From an uncultured Clostridium sp. (lineage in GTDB: Bacteria; Bacillota; Clostridia; TANB77; CAG-508), in the NCBI GenBank assembly GCA_948441945.1, contig CAOJQV010000009.1, positions 1 to 47,094 of the forward strand: a DNA stretch of 47,094 nucleotides, written 5' to 3'. A program made the position numbers and the translations under genes. The notes under the pieces were generated by a model. That model was given only the letters and a program-made list of their open reading frames with translations. It was not told the origin of the DNA and did no database searches. Below are positions 1 to 9,962 of the stretch, one piece after another; the stretch's first letter is position 1, and every line of letters begins with the position of its first letter.

Positions 1-51
<51 letters not shown>

Positions 52-73
52 ATATTTCTCCTGACAGTTATAA

Positions 74-102
74 ATTATAATGTATTTTTTTATAACTGTC
101 AA
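74..102 (-). promoter_or_regulatory. sigma-A type promoter of tRNA-Gly
   Basis: On the minus strand there is a perfect -35 TTGACA (97-102), a 17-nt spacer and a perfect -10 TATAAT (74-79). The predicted start is about 15 nt upstream of the mature tRNA. The same stretch contains a 10-bp inverted repeat (63-72 with 91-100), so the promoter overlaps a hairpin downstream of pyrI. Confidence 0.8.
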
Positions 103-133
103 GAGATTTTTTAAATTTTTTTAATTTAAAATT

Positions 134-553
134 TTATCTTTTTAAACTTGTTTCACAATACATACAGCGATATACCTGATTTTCCTTGTCTGTTAAAGTA
201 AATATTTGATTTAATTCTTTTTCTACTGAAGTAATACAACGTGGGTTTTGACATCTAACAATATTTATCAATTTTTCTGGTGTATCTGGATGAAATTTTT
301 TTATAATTTTATCTTCTTCTACAATATTTATAGTGATATTAGAATCTATAAATCCAAGTATATCTATATTAATATCAATATTTTTATCTATTTTTATAAT
401 ATCTTTTTTCCCTGTTCTTTTGCTTTTTGCATTTGTTATAATAGCTACTTGACAATTTAATTTATTTAATTCTAATTTTTCATAAACCTTCATACCTTTG
501 CCAGCTGGTATATGGTCTATTACATAACCATTTTTTATGCTATCTATGTTCAT
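134..553 (-). CDS. pyrI: aspartate carbamoyltransferase regulatory chain
   Basis: This is the regulatory subunit of aspartate transcarbamoylase, which in the known enzyme binds CTP/ATP and holds catalytic trimers together through a zinc domain. The protein is 139 aa. The four zinc cysteines are C101, C106, C130 and C133, with the same spacing as in E. coli PyrI (C-X4-C, then C-X2-C near the C-terminus). The ATG lies 1 nt after the pyrB stop, and its ribosome site GGAGGT lies inside the last pyrB codons, so translation is probably coupled. Presence of PyrI suggests nucleotide feedback control of pyrimidine synthesis. Confidence 0.95.
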   Translation of the reverse strand: MNIDSIKNGYVIDHIPAGKGMKVYEKLELNKLNCQVAIITNAKSKRTGKKDIIKIDKNIDINIDILGFIDSNITINIVEEDKIIKKFHPDTPEKLINIVRCQNPRCITSVEKELNQIFTLTDKENQVYRCMYCETSLKR

Positions 554-554
554 T

Positions 555-1469
555 TTATTTTACCTCCAACATCTTTAAAATTAGTGCCATTCTTATAAAT
601 TTTCCATATTCTGCTTGTTTAAAGTAAACAGCTCTTTTATCCTCATCTACATCTGTTGCTATTTCATTTACTCTTGGTAGTGGGTGTAATATTGCTAAAT
701 CTTCTTTTGCTTTTTGTAATTTTTCTTTGTTTAAAATGTAATAATCTTTTAGTCTAACATAGTCAGCTTCATTAAAAAATCTTTCCTTTTGAACTCTAGT
801 CATATATAAAACATCTAAATTACCCATATATTCTTCTATATTGTTTGTTTCTACATATTCTATTTTATTTTTATCTAGTACTTCTTTTTTTACATACTCT
901 GGAATTTCTAATTCTTTTGGTGAAATAAGTACAAATCTGATATTTTTATATCTTGACATTGCAGTTATCAATGAATGTACAGTTCTTCCAAATTTTAAAT
1001 CTCCACAAAGCCCTATTGTTAAATTATCTAATCTATTTTTTTCACATTTCATTGTTAATAAGTCTGTTAATGTTTGTGTTGGATGGTTATGTCCTCCATC
1101 TCCAGCATTTATTATTGGTACTAGTGACTTTTGTGACGCTACTAATGGTGCGCCTTCTTTTGGGTGTCTCATTACAATTATATCACTATAATATCCTACA
1201 ACTTTTATTGTATCTGCTACACTTTCGCCTTTTGATACTGAACTTGAAGATGCTTCTGAAAATCCAAGAACATTTCCTCCTAATTCCATCATTGCTGCTT
1301 CAAAGCTTAGTCTCGTCCTTGTACTTGGCTCAAAAAATAAAGTAGCTAATTTTTTACCATCACATTTATGAGAATATTTTTCTCTGTTTTGTATAATATC
1401 TTTAGCTACTTCGATTAATTCATTGATTTCTTCTATTGAAAGGTCATTAATATCAATCAAATTTTTCAT
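555..1469 (-). CDS. pyrB: aspartate carbamoyltransferase catalytic chain
   Basis: PyrB condenses carbamoyl phosphate with L-aspartate to N-carbamoyl-aspartate, the committed step of pyrimidine synthesis. The 304-aa length is normal. Visible motifs are the carbamoyl-phosphate site STRTR (residues 49-53), the [10 protein letters not shown] segment near residue 125 and HPLPR near residue 262. A strong ribosome site (TAGGAGGAAT) precedes the ATG. A minus-strand promoter lies at 1531-1558. No obvious PyrR-type attenuator is seen in the short leader. The gene forms a two-gene operon with pyrI. Confidence 0.97.
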   Translation of the reverse strand: MKNLIDINDLSIEEINELIEVAKDIIQNREKYSHKCDGKKLATLFFEPSTRTRLSFEAAMMELGGNVLGFSEASSSSVSKGESVADTIKVVGYYSDIIVMRHPKEGAPLVASQKSLVPIINAGDGGHNHPTQTLTDLLTMKCEKNRLDNLTIGLCGDLKFGRTVHSLITAMSRYKNIRFVLISPKELEIPEYVKKEVLDKNKIEYVETNNIEEYMGNLDVLYMTRVQKERFFNEADYVRLKDYYILNKEKLQKAKEDLAILHPLPRVNEIATDVDEDKRAVYFKQAEYGKFIRMALILKMLEVK

Positions 1470-1530
1470 TTTTCCTATTCCTCCTAAAAGAATTAAATTT
1501 ATAAATTATCTTGTAATTTACTAGATATGT

Positions 1531-1558
1531 TTTATCAAAAAATGTATATTCTTGTCAA
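1531..1558 (-). promoter_or_regulatory. probable pyrBI promoter
   Basis: Minus-strand TTGACA (1553-1558) and GATAAA (1531-1536) are separated by 16 nt, about 60 nt upstream of the pyrB ATG. The -35 is perfect and the -10 is a partial match. The inverted repeat at 1566-1635 ends 7 nt upstream of the -35 box. Confidence 0.55.
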
Positions 1559-1565
1559 GTACTTT

Positions 1566-1635
1566 GTCCCAAAAGGGACGTTTACCTGTGGGACATTAAA
1601 TAAAATGTCCCACAGGTAAACGTCCCTTTTGGGAC
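1566..1635. repeat. paired palindromic units forming a 70-bp perfect inverted repeat
   Basis: The left arm (1566-1597) and right arm (1604-1635) are exact 32-nt reverse complements around a 6-nt AT spacer. Each arm starts with the core hairpin GTCCCAAAAGGGAC and ends with a GTTTACCTGTGGGACATT tail. It lies between the groEL stop (8 nt away) and the pyrB promoter. ACTTT occurs directly on both outer sides (1561-1565 and 1636-1640). On RNA it would form a very stable hairpin, so it may also end groE transcription. This is the only copy with the CCTG variant of the tail. Confidence 0.9.
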
Positions 1636-1643
1636 ACTTTTCT

Positions 1644-3284
<1,641 letters not shown>

Positions 3285-3302
3285 TTATACTCCTTTCAAT
3301 TT

Positions 3303-3373
3303 GTGCCAAAAGGGACGCCCCTTTTTGGCATACTTTTATTTTTTGTGCCAAAAAGGGACGTCCCTTTTGGCAC
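3303..3373. repeat. variant palindromic repeat pair inside groES-groEL
   Basis: Two units occur here: 3303-3330 (GTGCC...GGCA, imperfect) and 3345-3373 (near-perfect 29-bp palindrome GTGCC...GGGACGTCCC...GGCAC). They resemble the GTCCC/GGGAC family in this window, but both sides of the outer stem have changed (GTGCC pairing with GGCAC), as expected for a structured element. The right unit begins directly after the groES stop (TAA-T-GTGCC on the minus strand). A hairpin here could tune the ratio of GroES to GroEL. Confidence 0.8.
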
Positions 3374-3374
3374 A

Positions 3375-3695
<321 letters not shown>

Positions 3696-3752
3696 TTAGC
3701 ACTCTTTATATTCGACTGCTAATAATTTATACCTTTTTTTAGCAATTGTCAA
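3696..3752 (-). promoter_or_regulatory. CIRCE operator with groE promoter
   Basis: TTAGCACTC (3696-3704), a 9-nt spacer and GACTGCTAA (3714-3722) match the HrcA-binding CIRCE element (TTAGCACTC-N9-GAGTGCTAA) with one mismatch in one half. On the minus strand a perfect -35 TTGACA (3747-3752) and a -10 (TATAAA 3726-3731, or TAAATT 3724-3729) lie immediately upstream, so bound HrcA would cover the start site. Heat-shock control of groESL follows by family knowledge. Confidence 0.9.
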
Positions 3753-3866
3753 TAGAGTTTGCTAAAATTCACATAGATTTCACATTTCTATTTTCTGACT
3801 ATATATTATATTATTTCTTTTGCTATTTTAGAACCATTTTAACTCATCAGTTTATTATTGGAATCT

Positions 3867-5330
3867 TTAACCAATCAATCTTGGTTCAGATGTTAAATTA
3901 ATTCCTAAACTTTTTATAACATTTAATTCAGAATCAGTTATAATATACGAACAGTGTGCTTCAAAACCTCGCATTTTATCAATATTTTTTAGAGTTGTTT
4001 CTATAATTGGGTTTGTCGTTGAACAAATACTAAGTGCTATTATGACTTCTGATAAATTTAATTGATATTTTTTCTTATATAATGTTTTTTGTTTTATTTT
4101 AAAAATTGCTTCTAATACTGATGGAGATAACAAATATACTTCATCTGGTATTTTGGCTAAGTGCTTAATTACATTTAAAAATGCTGCACTTGGAGCTGTT
4201 AATAATTCAGACTCTTTTCCTGTAATTACTTCTCCACTATCTAATTGTATTGCCATTACTTCTCTTTTACTTTGTTTTATAATTTCATCTACTTTTATAG
4301 CAATTTCACGATTTTCTTTATTTAAATTTAATTCATTCATTAAGACTTCTATTCGTTTTATTGTCTTCTCATTACCAATTCCTCTTTTATAATCACATAA
4401 TGCAGTATAATAACGACGAATAATTTCCATAGTCCCTGCTTTTTCAACAGTTTCATTATCTGTTATACACTTACTTATTGTATTAACTCCCATATCTGTT
4501 GGAGATTTATATATTTCTTTTCCTGTTATTTTAATCAATATATTTTTTAAAATTGAGAATGTTGAAATATCTCTATTGTAGTTAACTGCTTTTATATTGT
4601 AATTTTCTAAATGGTATGGGTCTATTATATTAATATCTTCTAAATCTGCTGTTGATGCTTCATAAGCCACATTTATAGGGTGCATTAAAGGTAAATCCCA
4701 AACTGGAAATGTTTCGAATTTTGCATATCCTGCCTTAATCCCCCTTTTATATTCATGGTATAGTTGAGATAAACATGTTGCCAGTTTTCCACTATTAGCT
4801 CCAGGTGCTGTAACAACTACTAGCTTTTTTGTTGTTTCTATATAAGGATTTTTTCCATATCCTTCATCACTTACTACCTTTTCTACATCATTTGGATATC
4901 CTTCTATTGGAGTATGTATGTACATTTTTATTTTCCTATCTTCTAGAATATCTTTTAGTTTTTGCACTTGAGCCTGTCCTGTATACATTGTAACAACTAC
5001 ACTGTTAATTTTAATTTCTAATTTTTCTAAGTTATCTATTAGTCTTAATAATTCTCTATCATATCCTATTCCATAATCTGCACGTATTTTATTTTTTTCA
5101 ATATCATTTGCATTAATACAAAAAATAATTTCTAAGTCTTCTTTAAATTCTTTTAATAATTGTATTTTTGCATCTTGGTGAAATCCTGGTAAAACTCTGC
5201 TTGCATGATAATCATCAAATATTTTTCCTCCAAATTCTAGATATAATTTATTGTCAAACATTTTTATTCTTTCTTCTATTCTTTCTTTTTGCAATTTTAA
5301 ATATAATTCATTATTAAATGCTTCTTTCAT
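3867..5330 (-). CDS. DUF1846 domain protein
   Basis: The 487-aa protein matches my memory of the DUF1846 family over its full length: EFGGKIFDDYHASRVLPGF (about residues 32-50), INANDIEKNKIR, VSDEGYGKNPYIETTKK and a phosphate-loop-like APGANSGK (about residues 174-181). The family is cytoplasmic, often adjacent to no fixed partner, and its reaction is not known to me. A good ribosome site (AAAGGAGAAAAAAC) precedes the ATG. It appears monocistronic. The family is common in Firmicutes and some Actinobacteria. Confidence 0.85.
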   Translation of the reverse strand: MKEAFNNELYLKLQKERIEERIKMFDNKLYLEFGGKIFDDYHASRVLPGFHQDAKIQLLKEFKEDLEIIFCINANDIEKNKIRADYGIGYDRELLRLIDNLEKLEIKINSVVVTMYTGQAQVQKLKDILEDRKIKMYIHTPIEGYPNDVEKVVSDEGYGKNPYIETTKKLVVVTAPGANSGKLATCLSQLYHEYKRGIKAGYAKFETFPVWDLPLMHPINVAYEASTADLEDINIIDPYHLENYNIKAVNYNRDISTFSILKNILIKITGKEIYKSPTDMGVNTISKCITDNETVEKAGTMEIIRRYYTALCDYKRGIGNEKTIKRIEVLMNELNLNKENREIAIKVDEIIKQSKREVMAIQLDSGEVITGKESELLTAPSAAFLNVIKHLAKIPDEVYLLSPSVLEAIFKIKQKTLYKKKYQLNLSEVIIALSICSTTNPIIETTLKNIDKMRGFEAHCSYIITDSELNVIKSLGINLTSEPRLIG

Positions 5331-5413
5331 GTTTTTTCTCCTTTTTATTTTTATTTGCTTATTATCTTTTGAAAATTATTACTTACTATATAAATTTTCT
5401 ATACAATAAAAAA

Positions 5414-5496
5414 AGATTAAAAAAATTTTCCTGAAAATTCGGTTTTTTTTTAATCTATTATTAGTTTAACACTTGCTAAATAATTTAGCAAGTGTT
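5414..5496. terminator. two hairpins between cyclophilin gene and DUF1846
   Basis: Hairpin 1 (5414-5456) pairs AGATTAAAAAAA with TTTTTTTAATCT. On the minus strand it is followed by a T-rich run, fitting a terminator for the gene ending at 5517. Hairpin 2 (5468-5496) has perfect 14-bp arms (AACACTTGCTAAAT) and its T-run lies on the plus-strand side. No plus-strand gene nearby needs it. Confidence 0.6.
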
Positions 5497-5516
5497 TTTT
5501 ATTAATTTTATATTTT

Positions 5517-6236
5517 TTAATTAGATAGTTTTAAAAATTCTGGTATACCATAGTCTTCTCCAAAAGTTTCAACTCTAATTGATGTTATTTTTGGTTGATT
5601 AACTGGTTTACTTACTTCTGGGTTTTGTGATTGTTCTTGTCCATCTGCAACAGTTACTTCTACTTCTGAAATTTTGTGAACAATTTCCATTCCTTCTTCT
5701 ATAACTTTACCAAAACCTGCATATTGTCCATTTAGGCTTGTATTTTTTTCTGTCATAATAAAGAATTGTGAGCATGCTGAATTATAAGCATCTTCTGTAT
5801 ATCCTCCTCCTCTTGCCATTCCAATTGTTCCTTCTTCAAATTTTATTGTATTTTCTACTCCATTAGCTATAAATTCACCTTTTATTGTGTAGCTTTCTTC
5901 TTCTCCTCCATCTTTTAGGTTACTTACTTTAGCTCCTGTTATTCCATCTCCATTTTTTGACCCTGCTTGAATCATAAATTCTTTCATAATTCTATGGAAA
6001 CCTGTTCCATCATAAAATTTTCCATTTGCTAATGCTATAAAGTTTGACACTGCTTCTGGTGCTTGGTCAGGGTATAATTCTACTTTAATTTCTCCAAAAC
6101 CTTCTACTACTATTGTTGCAATTGGATTTTGTTGTTTATATGTGATTTTTTTATAATATCCAACTCCTACTACTCCTATTAATACTATAATAGCAATTAA
6201 TACTACTATCCAAATAATTTTTCCTAAGTTTTTCAT
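5517..6236 (-). CDS. membrane-anchored cyclophilin-type peptidyl-prolyl isomerase
   Basis: This enzyme catalyses cis-trans isomerisation of X-Pro bonds. The 239-aa protein has an N-terminal hydrophobic anchor (about residues 7-28) with no lipobox cysteine, then a cyclophilin domain at about 40-215. Catalytic-site segments include FHRIMKEFMIQAG (Arg and Phe positions) and QFFIMT. GQYAGFGKV replaces the usual Trp-containing loop region. The orientation implies an extracytoplasmic domain, where it could help folding of secreted proteins. The start follows GAAAGGAAGAAAGAAA. Confidence 0.88.
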   Translation of the reverse strand: MKNLGKIIWIVVLIAIIVLIGVVGVGYYKKITYKQQNPIATIVVEGFGEIKVELYPDQAPEAVSNFIALANGKFYDGTGFHRIMKEFMIQAGSKNGDGITGAKVSNLKDGGEEESYTIKGEFIANGVENTIKFEEGTIGMARGGGYTEDAYNSACSQFFIMTEKNTSLNGQYAGFGKVIEEGMEIVHKISEVEVTVADGQEQSQNPEVSKPVNQPKITSIRVETFGEDYGIPEFLKLSN

Positions 6237-6277
6237 TTTCTTTCTTCCTTTCTTTTTTTATTGTAACTCTCTTTGTT

Positions 6278-6359
6278 AAACGGCTACTCTCTTAATGTTT
6301 ACAACTTCACTTTGTTCAGTTGTATAAGCTATCCGTAATTCGCTTCGTTCAAACGGCTA
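6278..6359. repeat. degenerate intergenic repeat, possible second family
   Basis: The spacer between disA and the cyclophilin gene carries AAACGGCTA twice (6278-6286 and 6351-6359), with CCGTAATTCGCTTCGTTC between them. Similar words (TCTGTAATTGGC, TCGTTCGAACAGCTAT) occur at about 18785-18870. This suggests a weak second intergenic repeat family, but the match is loose. Confidence 0.3.
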
Positions 6360-6362
6360 ACT

Positions 6363-7430
6363 TTACTCGAACATAAATTGTTCTTGCATTCTCCTTAATG
6401 ATTGTTTAATTGTTCTGGCTCTTACTTCTCCAATTCCTTCAACATCATCTAAGCTCTCTATGTCAGCTGCCAGTATATGTTGGAATGATTTGAATGATGA
6501 TATTAAGTTTTCTATAATGTTATTTGGCATTCGTGGTATTTTATTTAAAATTCTATATCCTCTTGTGTATACCCCTACTTCGTCATAGTCATCAAATGTT
6601 CCAAATCCTAATAACTTAGCAATGTTTATTTCTTTTCCTATATCTTCATATGAAAGTTCTTCTAAGTCTTTTAATATTTTCTCAGGTGTCCTTTTTTTCT
6701 TTGTTGGTGCCATATAATCTTTAATTATTAGTTCTTCTTCTTTTTCTAATCCCCCTAGTAATTCTTCTAGTTGCATATTTACTAGTCTTCCATCTTCACC
6801 AAGTTCATATATTTGCCTTTTTATTTCTTCTGCAATTCTCATTACCATTTCTGCTCTTTGTATAACATCTATGACATTTTTTAGTGTCACTATATCATTA
6901 AATTCATATTCATTTAATATGCTAAGTCTATTATCAAATACTTTTTTGTATCTTTCTAATGTCTGAATTCCTTGGTTAGCTTTATTTAATACATCATTTG
7001 TATCTTCTAATATGTATCTAAAATTTCCTTTAAATATAGTTATGATATTTCTTCTTTGTGATATACTTATTACTAATTCTCCTGTTTGTTTTGCTGTTCT
7101 TTCTGCTGTTCTATGTCTTGTTCCTGTTTCTCTTGTTTCTATTTCTCTTGATGGGCTTAATTGAGCATTAGCAAATAAAATCCTTTTCAAGTCTCCACTT
7201 AATACAATTGCTCCATCCATTTTTGCCAATTCATATAACCTTGATGAAGTATATTCTTCATTAATATTGAATCCACCATCAACAATTTGTTTGATTATAT
7301 CATTATTGTCTGTTATTAAAAGTAACGCACCTGTTTTTGCTCTTAGAATATTTTCCAGTCCATCTCTTATCGGAGTTCCTGGTGCTATTAATTTTAATAG
7401 TTCTGATGTTTCATCATCTTTGATTTTCAC
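6363..7430 (-). CDS. disA: DNA integrity scanning protein, diadenylate cyclase DisA
   Basis: DisA makes c-di-AMP from two ATP and scans DNA for branched structures. In spore formers this links DNA damage to sporulation and wall homeostasis. The 355-aa protein has the DAC domain with DGA (residues 72-74) and RHR (105-107), a helical linker, and a C-terminal helix-hairpin-helix (DVEGIGEVRARTI, about 327-340). The start is GTG, with ribosome site GAAGGGAGAAAA. That site lies inside a 17-bp direct repeat (7436-7452) flanking an inserted palindromic element. It is downstream of radA, the usual pairing. Confidence 0.96.
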   Translation of the reverse strand: MKIKDDETSELLKLIAPGTPIRDGLENILRAKTGALLLITDNNDIIKQIVDGGFNINEEYTSSRLYELAKMDGAIVLSGDLKRILFANAQLSPSREIETRETGTRHRTAERTAKQTGELVISISQRRNIITIFKGNFRYILEDTNDVLNKANQGIQTLERYKKVFDNRLSILNEYEFNDIVTLKNVIDVIQRAEMVMRIAEEIKRQIYELGEDGRLVNMQLEELLGGLEKEEELIIKDYMAPTKKKRTPEKILKDLEELSYEDIGKEINIAKLLGFGTFDDYDEVGVYTRGYRILNKIPRMPNNIIENLISSFKSFQHILAADIESLDDVEGIGEVRARTIKQSLRRMQEQFMFE

Positions 7431-7435
7431 TTTTG

Positions 7436-7511
7436 TTTTCTCCCTTCTGCTTTTTTATGGGAATGTCCCAAAAGGGACGTTTACTTGTGGGACATTTTCT
7501 CCCTTCTGCTT
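7436..7511. repeat. 17-bp direct repeat flanking a palindromic unit (radA-disA spacer)
   Basis: TTTTCTCCCTTCTGCTT occurs at 7436-7452 and again at 7495-7511. Between them is a single palindromic unit: core GTCCCAAAAGGGAC at 7465-7478 and tail to 7496. The left copy carries the disA ribosome site, so the ancestral spacer probably had one copy that was duplicated when the unit arrived. Confidence 0.85.
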
Positions 7512-7525
7512 GTTTCATTACGAAA

Positions 7526-8896
7526 TTATTTTAGTCCCAATTTTCTTATTGCTTCGTTTACATCTTTGACTCCTATTATATCTAATTTAAAGTTATCTTT
7601 CAAGACCTTTCTATTACTTTCTGGAATTATACATTTTTTAAATCCTAATTTTTCTGCTTCTTTTAATCTTTTTTCTATCATATTAATTCTTCTTACTTCT
7701 CCTGTTAGTCCCACTTCTCCCATGATAACAGTTCCTTTGTCTATTGGGCAATTTTTATAACATGATGCTGTTACCATTAATATTCCTAAGTCAATTGATG
7801 GTTCGTTTATTTTTAGTCCTCCTACAACATTTAGATAGACATCTTGTCCCCCAAGTGCCATACCTGCTCTTTTTTCTAAAACTGCTATTAATAATGCTAG
7901 TCTATTGTAATCTATACCATTTGCTGTTCTTTTTGGAATTCCAAATACACTTTGTGTTGTTAAGGCTTGTAACTCAACTAATATGGACCTTGTACCTTCT
8001 ATGCATGATACAACTGTTGACCCTGCTGGGTTATCTTCAGTATCTGAAATAAGTACATCAGAAGGGTTTAATATTTCGCACATTCCTTCGCCTTTCATTT
8101 CAAACATTCCTATTTCATTTGTTGAACCAAAACGGTTCTTTACACCTCTTAAAATTCTGTATGAAAAATATCTTTCACCTTCTAAGTATAGTACTGTATC
8201 TACCATGTGTTCTAGAACTCTTGGTCCAGCTATATTTCCATCTTTTGTCACATGTCCTATAATTATTGTTGTAATATTTCTTGATTTACATACTTTCATT
8301 ATTTGAGTTGTTATTTCTCTTACTTGGCTTACACTTCCCGCTGCTGCAGAAAGCTCTTCTGAGTACATTGTTTGTATTGAGTCTATGATAACTAATTTTG
8401 GATTCAAATTTATAATGTTTTGATTTACTATGTCAATATCGGTTTCTCCTAAAAATAATATATCATCATTTTTTATTTGTAATCTATCAGATCTTAATTT
8501 TATTTGCTCTGCTGACTCTTCTCCTGATACATAAAGGACTTTTCCTTCTCCTTTAACTTTATCACATAATTGTAATATTAGTGTTGATTTTCCTATTCCT
8601 GGTTCTCCACCTAATAAGATTAAAGACCCTTTGACAAGTCCTCCACCTAAAACTCTATCTAATTCTTCAAATCCAGTTGAAGTTCTTATTGTCTCTTTTG
8701 CTTCATAAGAATTTAATTTTTGTGGTATATTTGTTTTATTTCCTTCTGCGTTGGCTTTTAAACTACTATTTTTACTTTCAACTATTTTTTGTTCAAAAAA
8801 ACTGTTCCAACTTCCACACGCTGGGCATCTTCCTAGCCATTTTGCCGATTCATATCCACATTCATCACATACAAATATTATTTTACTTTTTGCCAT
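7526..8896 (-). CDS. radA: DNA repair protein RadA (Sms)
   Basis: RadA is a RecA-like ATPase helping branch migration in recombinational repair. From ATG 8896 the protein is 456 aa: C4 zinc finger C10/C13/C24/C27, Walker A GGEPGIGKST near residue 90, the RadA KNRFG motif, and a Lon-protease-like C-terminal domain (IDLGILMVTAS and GEVGLTGEVRRI). I prefer 8896 over an ATG at 8917 because AAAAAGGAGTAATA precedes it and MAKSK matches the family. The longer start would lie in the palindromic repeat. Confidence 0.96.
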   Translation of the reverse strand: MAKSKIIFVCDECGYESAKWLGRCPACGSWNSFFEQKIVESKNSSLKANAEGNKTNIPQKLNSYEAKETIRTSTGFEELDRVLGGGLVKGSLILLGGEPGIGKSTLILQLCDKVKGEGKVLYVSGEESAEQIKLRSDRLQIKNDDILFLGETDIDIVNQNIINLNPKLVIIDSIQTMYSEELSAAAGSVSQVREITTQIMKVCKSRNITTIIIGHVTKDGNIAGPRVLEHMVDTVLYLEGERYFSYRILRGVKNRFGSTNEIGMFEMKGEGMCEILNPSDVLISDTEDNPAGSTVVSCIEGTRSILVELQALTTQSVFGIPKRTANGIDYNRLALLIAVLEKRAGMALGGQDVYLNVVGGLKINEPSIDLGILMVTASCYKNCPIDKGTVIMGEVGLTGEVRRINMIEKRLKEAEKLGFKKCIIPESNRKVLKDNFKLDIIGVKDVNEAIRKLGLK

Positions 8897-8910
8897 TATT
8901 ACTCCTTTTT

Positions 8911-8965
8911 GTCCCAAAAGGGACAGTTCTTTTGTCCCAAAAGGGACGTTTACTTGTGGGACATT
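8911..8965. repeat. palindromic units at the 3' side of the RAYT gene
   Basis: Two cores GTCCCAAAAGGGAC (8911-8924 and 8934-8947) are followed by the GTTTACTTGTGGGACATT tail. The tail ends at the stop codon of the transposase gene, and the other edge is 14 nt from the radA start. The arrangement is the reverse complement of the units at 9912-9962, so the transposase gene sits between inverted copies. Confidence 0.92.
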
Positions 8966-9724
8966 TTAGTTTGCCCTATCAATCATTTTTCTACTTATAC
9001 CAATAACTCTTGCTAATTGTCTATTACTAACTCCATTTATATTTTTACACTTTACTAGTATTTTGTCTCTTTTACTTTTAGATAATTTTGCTATTTTAGT
9101 TATATTTTCAATTTCAGTAATTTTACATATATAATCTATTAGTTGCTTATCATCTATTTTTTCATCTATATCATATTTAGATATATCAATTATTTCTTGT
9201 TCATTTTGTTCAATATTATGGAATTTTATAAATTCCTCTTTGTTTCCAAAAATATCTATTACTAATTTTGGATTTATTATTTTTGATTTTCCTATATACT
9301 CTTGATAACTGCTCCACTTATAATTTTCTATTTTATCTATACCTGCCTTTTGTGGATTTTTATGAATATATCTACATAAATTTTTAAAATATACCCTATC
9401 TTCTACTGCCTTACTTAAAAATCTATTTTGAAATAAATGTCCTATTCTCTCATATTTTTTATTAAAATATAAAGAATATTTAATTGCTATCGTTTGTATG
9501 ATTTTTGATAATTCATTATTTAAATCGTAAATAACAAGATGAATATGATTACTCATCAAGCAATATACATATATTTCATATTGATATTTTGATTGTTCCT
9601 CCTTTAGAATTTTTAAAAACATTTTGTAATCTATATCTTCAAAAAATATATCTTGTTTATCTATTCCTCTTAGAATAATATGATAAACTTTTGTAGAAGT
9701 ATATTGTCTACTTATTCTGGGCAT
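8966..9724 (-). CDS. REP-associated tyrosine transposase (RAYT), Y1_Tnp/IS200-like HUH family
   Basis: RAYTs are single-copy relatives of IS200/IS605 TnpA that bind and nick REP hairpins as single strands. This 252-aa protein shows YHIILRGI near the N-terminus, the HUH metal site H60-I-H62 (MSNHIHLV), a candidate nucleophile Tyr in IKYSLYFNKKY (Y86 likely), then FQNRF, RYIHKNPQKAG and YKWSSYQEY, all typical. The C-terminal tail (about 230-252) looks like a helix-turn-helix (SNRQLARVIGISRKMIDRA). It reads as intact. It is bracketed by inverted palindromic units (8911-8965 and 9912-9962), with one unit starting within 3 nt of its stop. Confidence 0.92.
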   Translation of the reverse strand: MPRISRQYTSTKVYHIILRGIDKQDIFFEDIDYKMFLKILKEEQSKYQYEIYVYCLMSNHIHLVIYDLNNELSKIIQTIAIKYSLYFNKKYERIGHLFQNRFLSKAVEDRVYFKNLCRYIHKNPQKAGIDKIENYKWSSYQEYIGKSKIINPKLVIDIFGNKEEFIKFHNIEQNEQEIIDISKYDIDEKIDDKQLIDYICKITEIENITKIAKLSKSKRDKILVKCKNINGVSNRQLARVIGISRKMIDRAN

Positions 9725-9790
9725 TTAAATACCATCTCCTTTACTAAATATAATGTATTTGTATTTCCCCCCAGAATCTCTAATATACTA

Positions 9791-9831
9791 AAAAAGTATA
9801 ACATATTTTTTTTCAATATGCTATACTTTTT
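9791..9831. terminator. hairpin upstream of the RAYT gene
   Basis: AAAAAGTATAACATAT (9791-9806) pairs with ATATGCTATACTTTTT (9816-9831), giving 16 bp with one mismatch, flanked by A and T runs. It could act as a bidirectional terminator isolating the transposase gene from the upstream operon, or be a structural part of the mobile unit. The rest of the 9725-9911 spacer is AT-rich with no ORF seen. Confidence 0.6.
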
Positions 9832-9911
9832 TTATTTTTCACAATTTATTCACATTTAAATTAAAAATAAATTCATAATTCTATTTTTCAAGTTCTATTA
9901 TTTATTCTTAA

Positions 9912-9962
9912 AATGTCCCACAAGTAAACGTCCCTTTTGGGACAACTGTCCCTTTTGGGACA
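9912..9962. repeat. palindromic units at the 5' side of the RAYT gene
   Basis: A complete unit in reverse orientation (9912-9943, core at 9930-9943) is followed after AACT by a second core (9948-9961). It directly abuts the stop codon of the next gene (TAA-T-GTCCC on the minus strand). Its order mirrors 8911-8965. Confidence 0.92.

Noticed and set aside
8896..8917. RadA start at 8917 giving an N-terminal MGQKGVI extension
   Set aside because: That extension is translated from the palindromic repeat and lacks a ribosome site; ATG 8896 has a good site and the family N-terminus.
8911..9962. A classical IS200/IS605 insertion sequence with tnpB
   Set aside because: The transposase has RAYT-type motifs and length, and no tnpB or iscB-like gene is adjacent.
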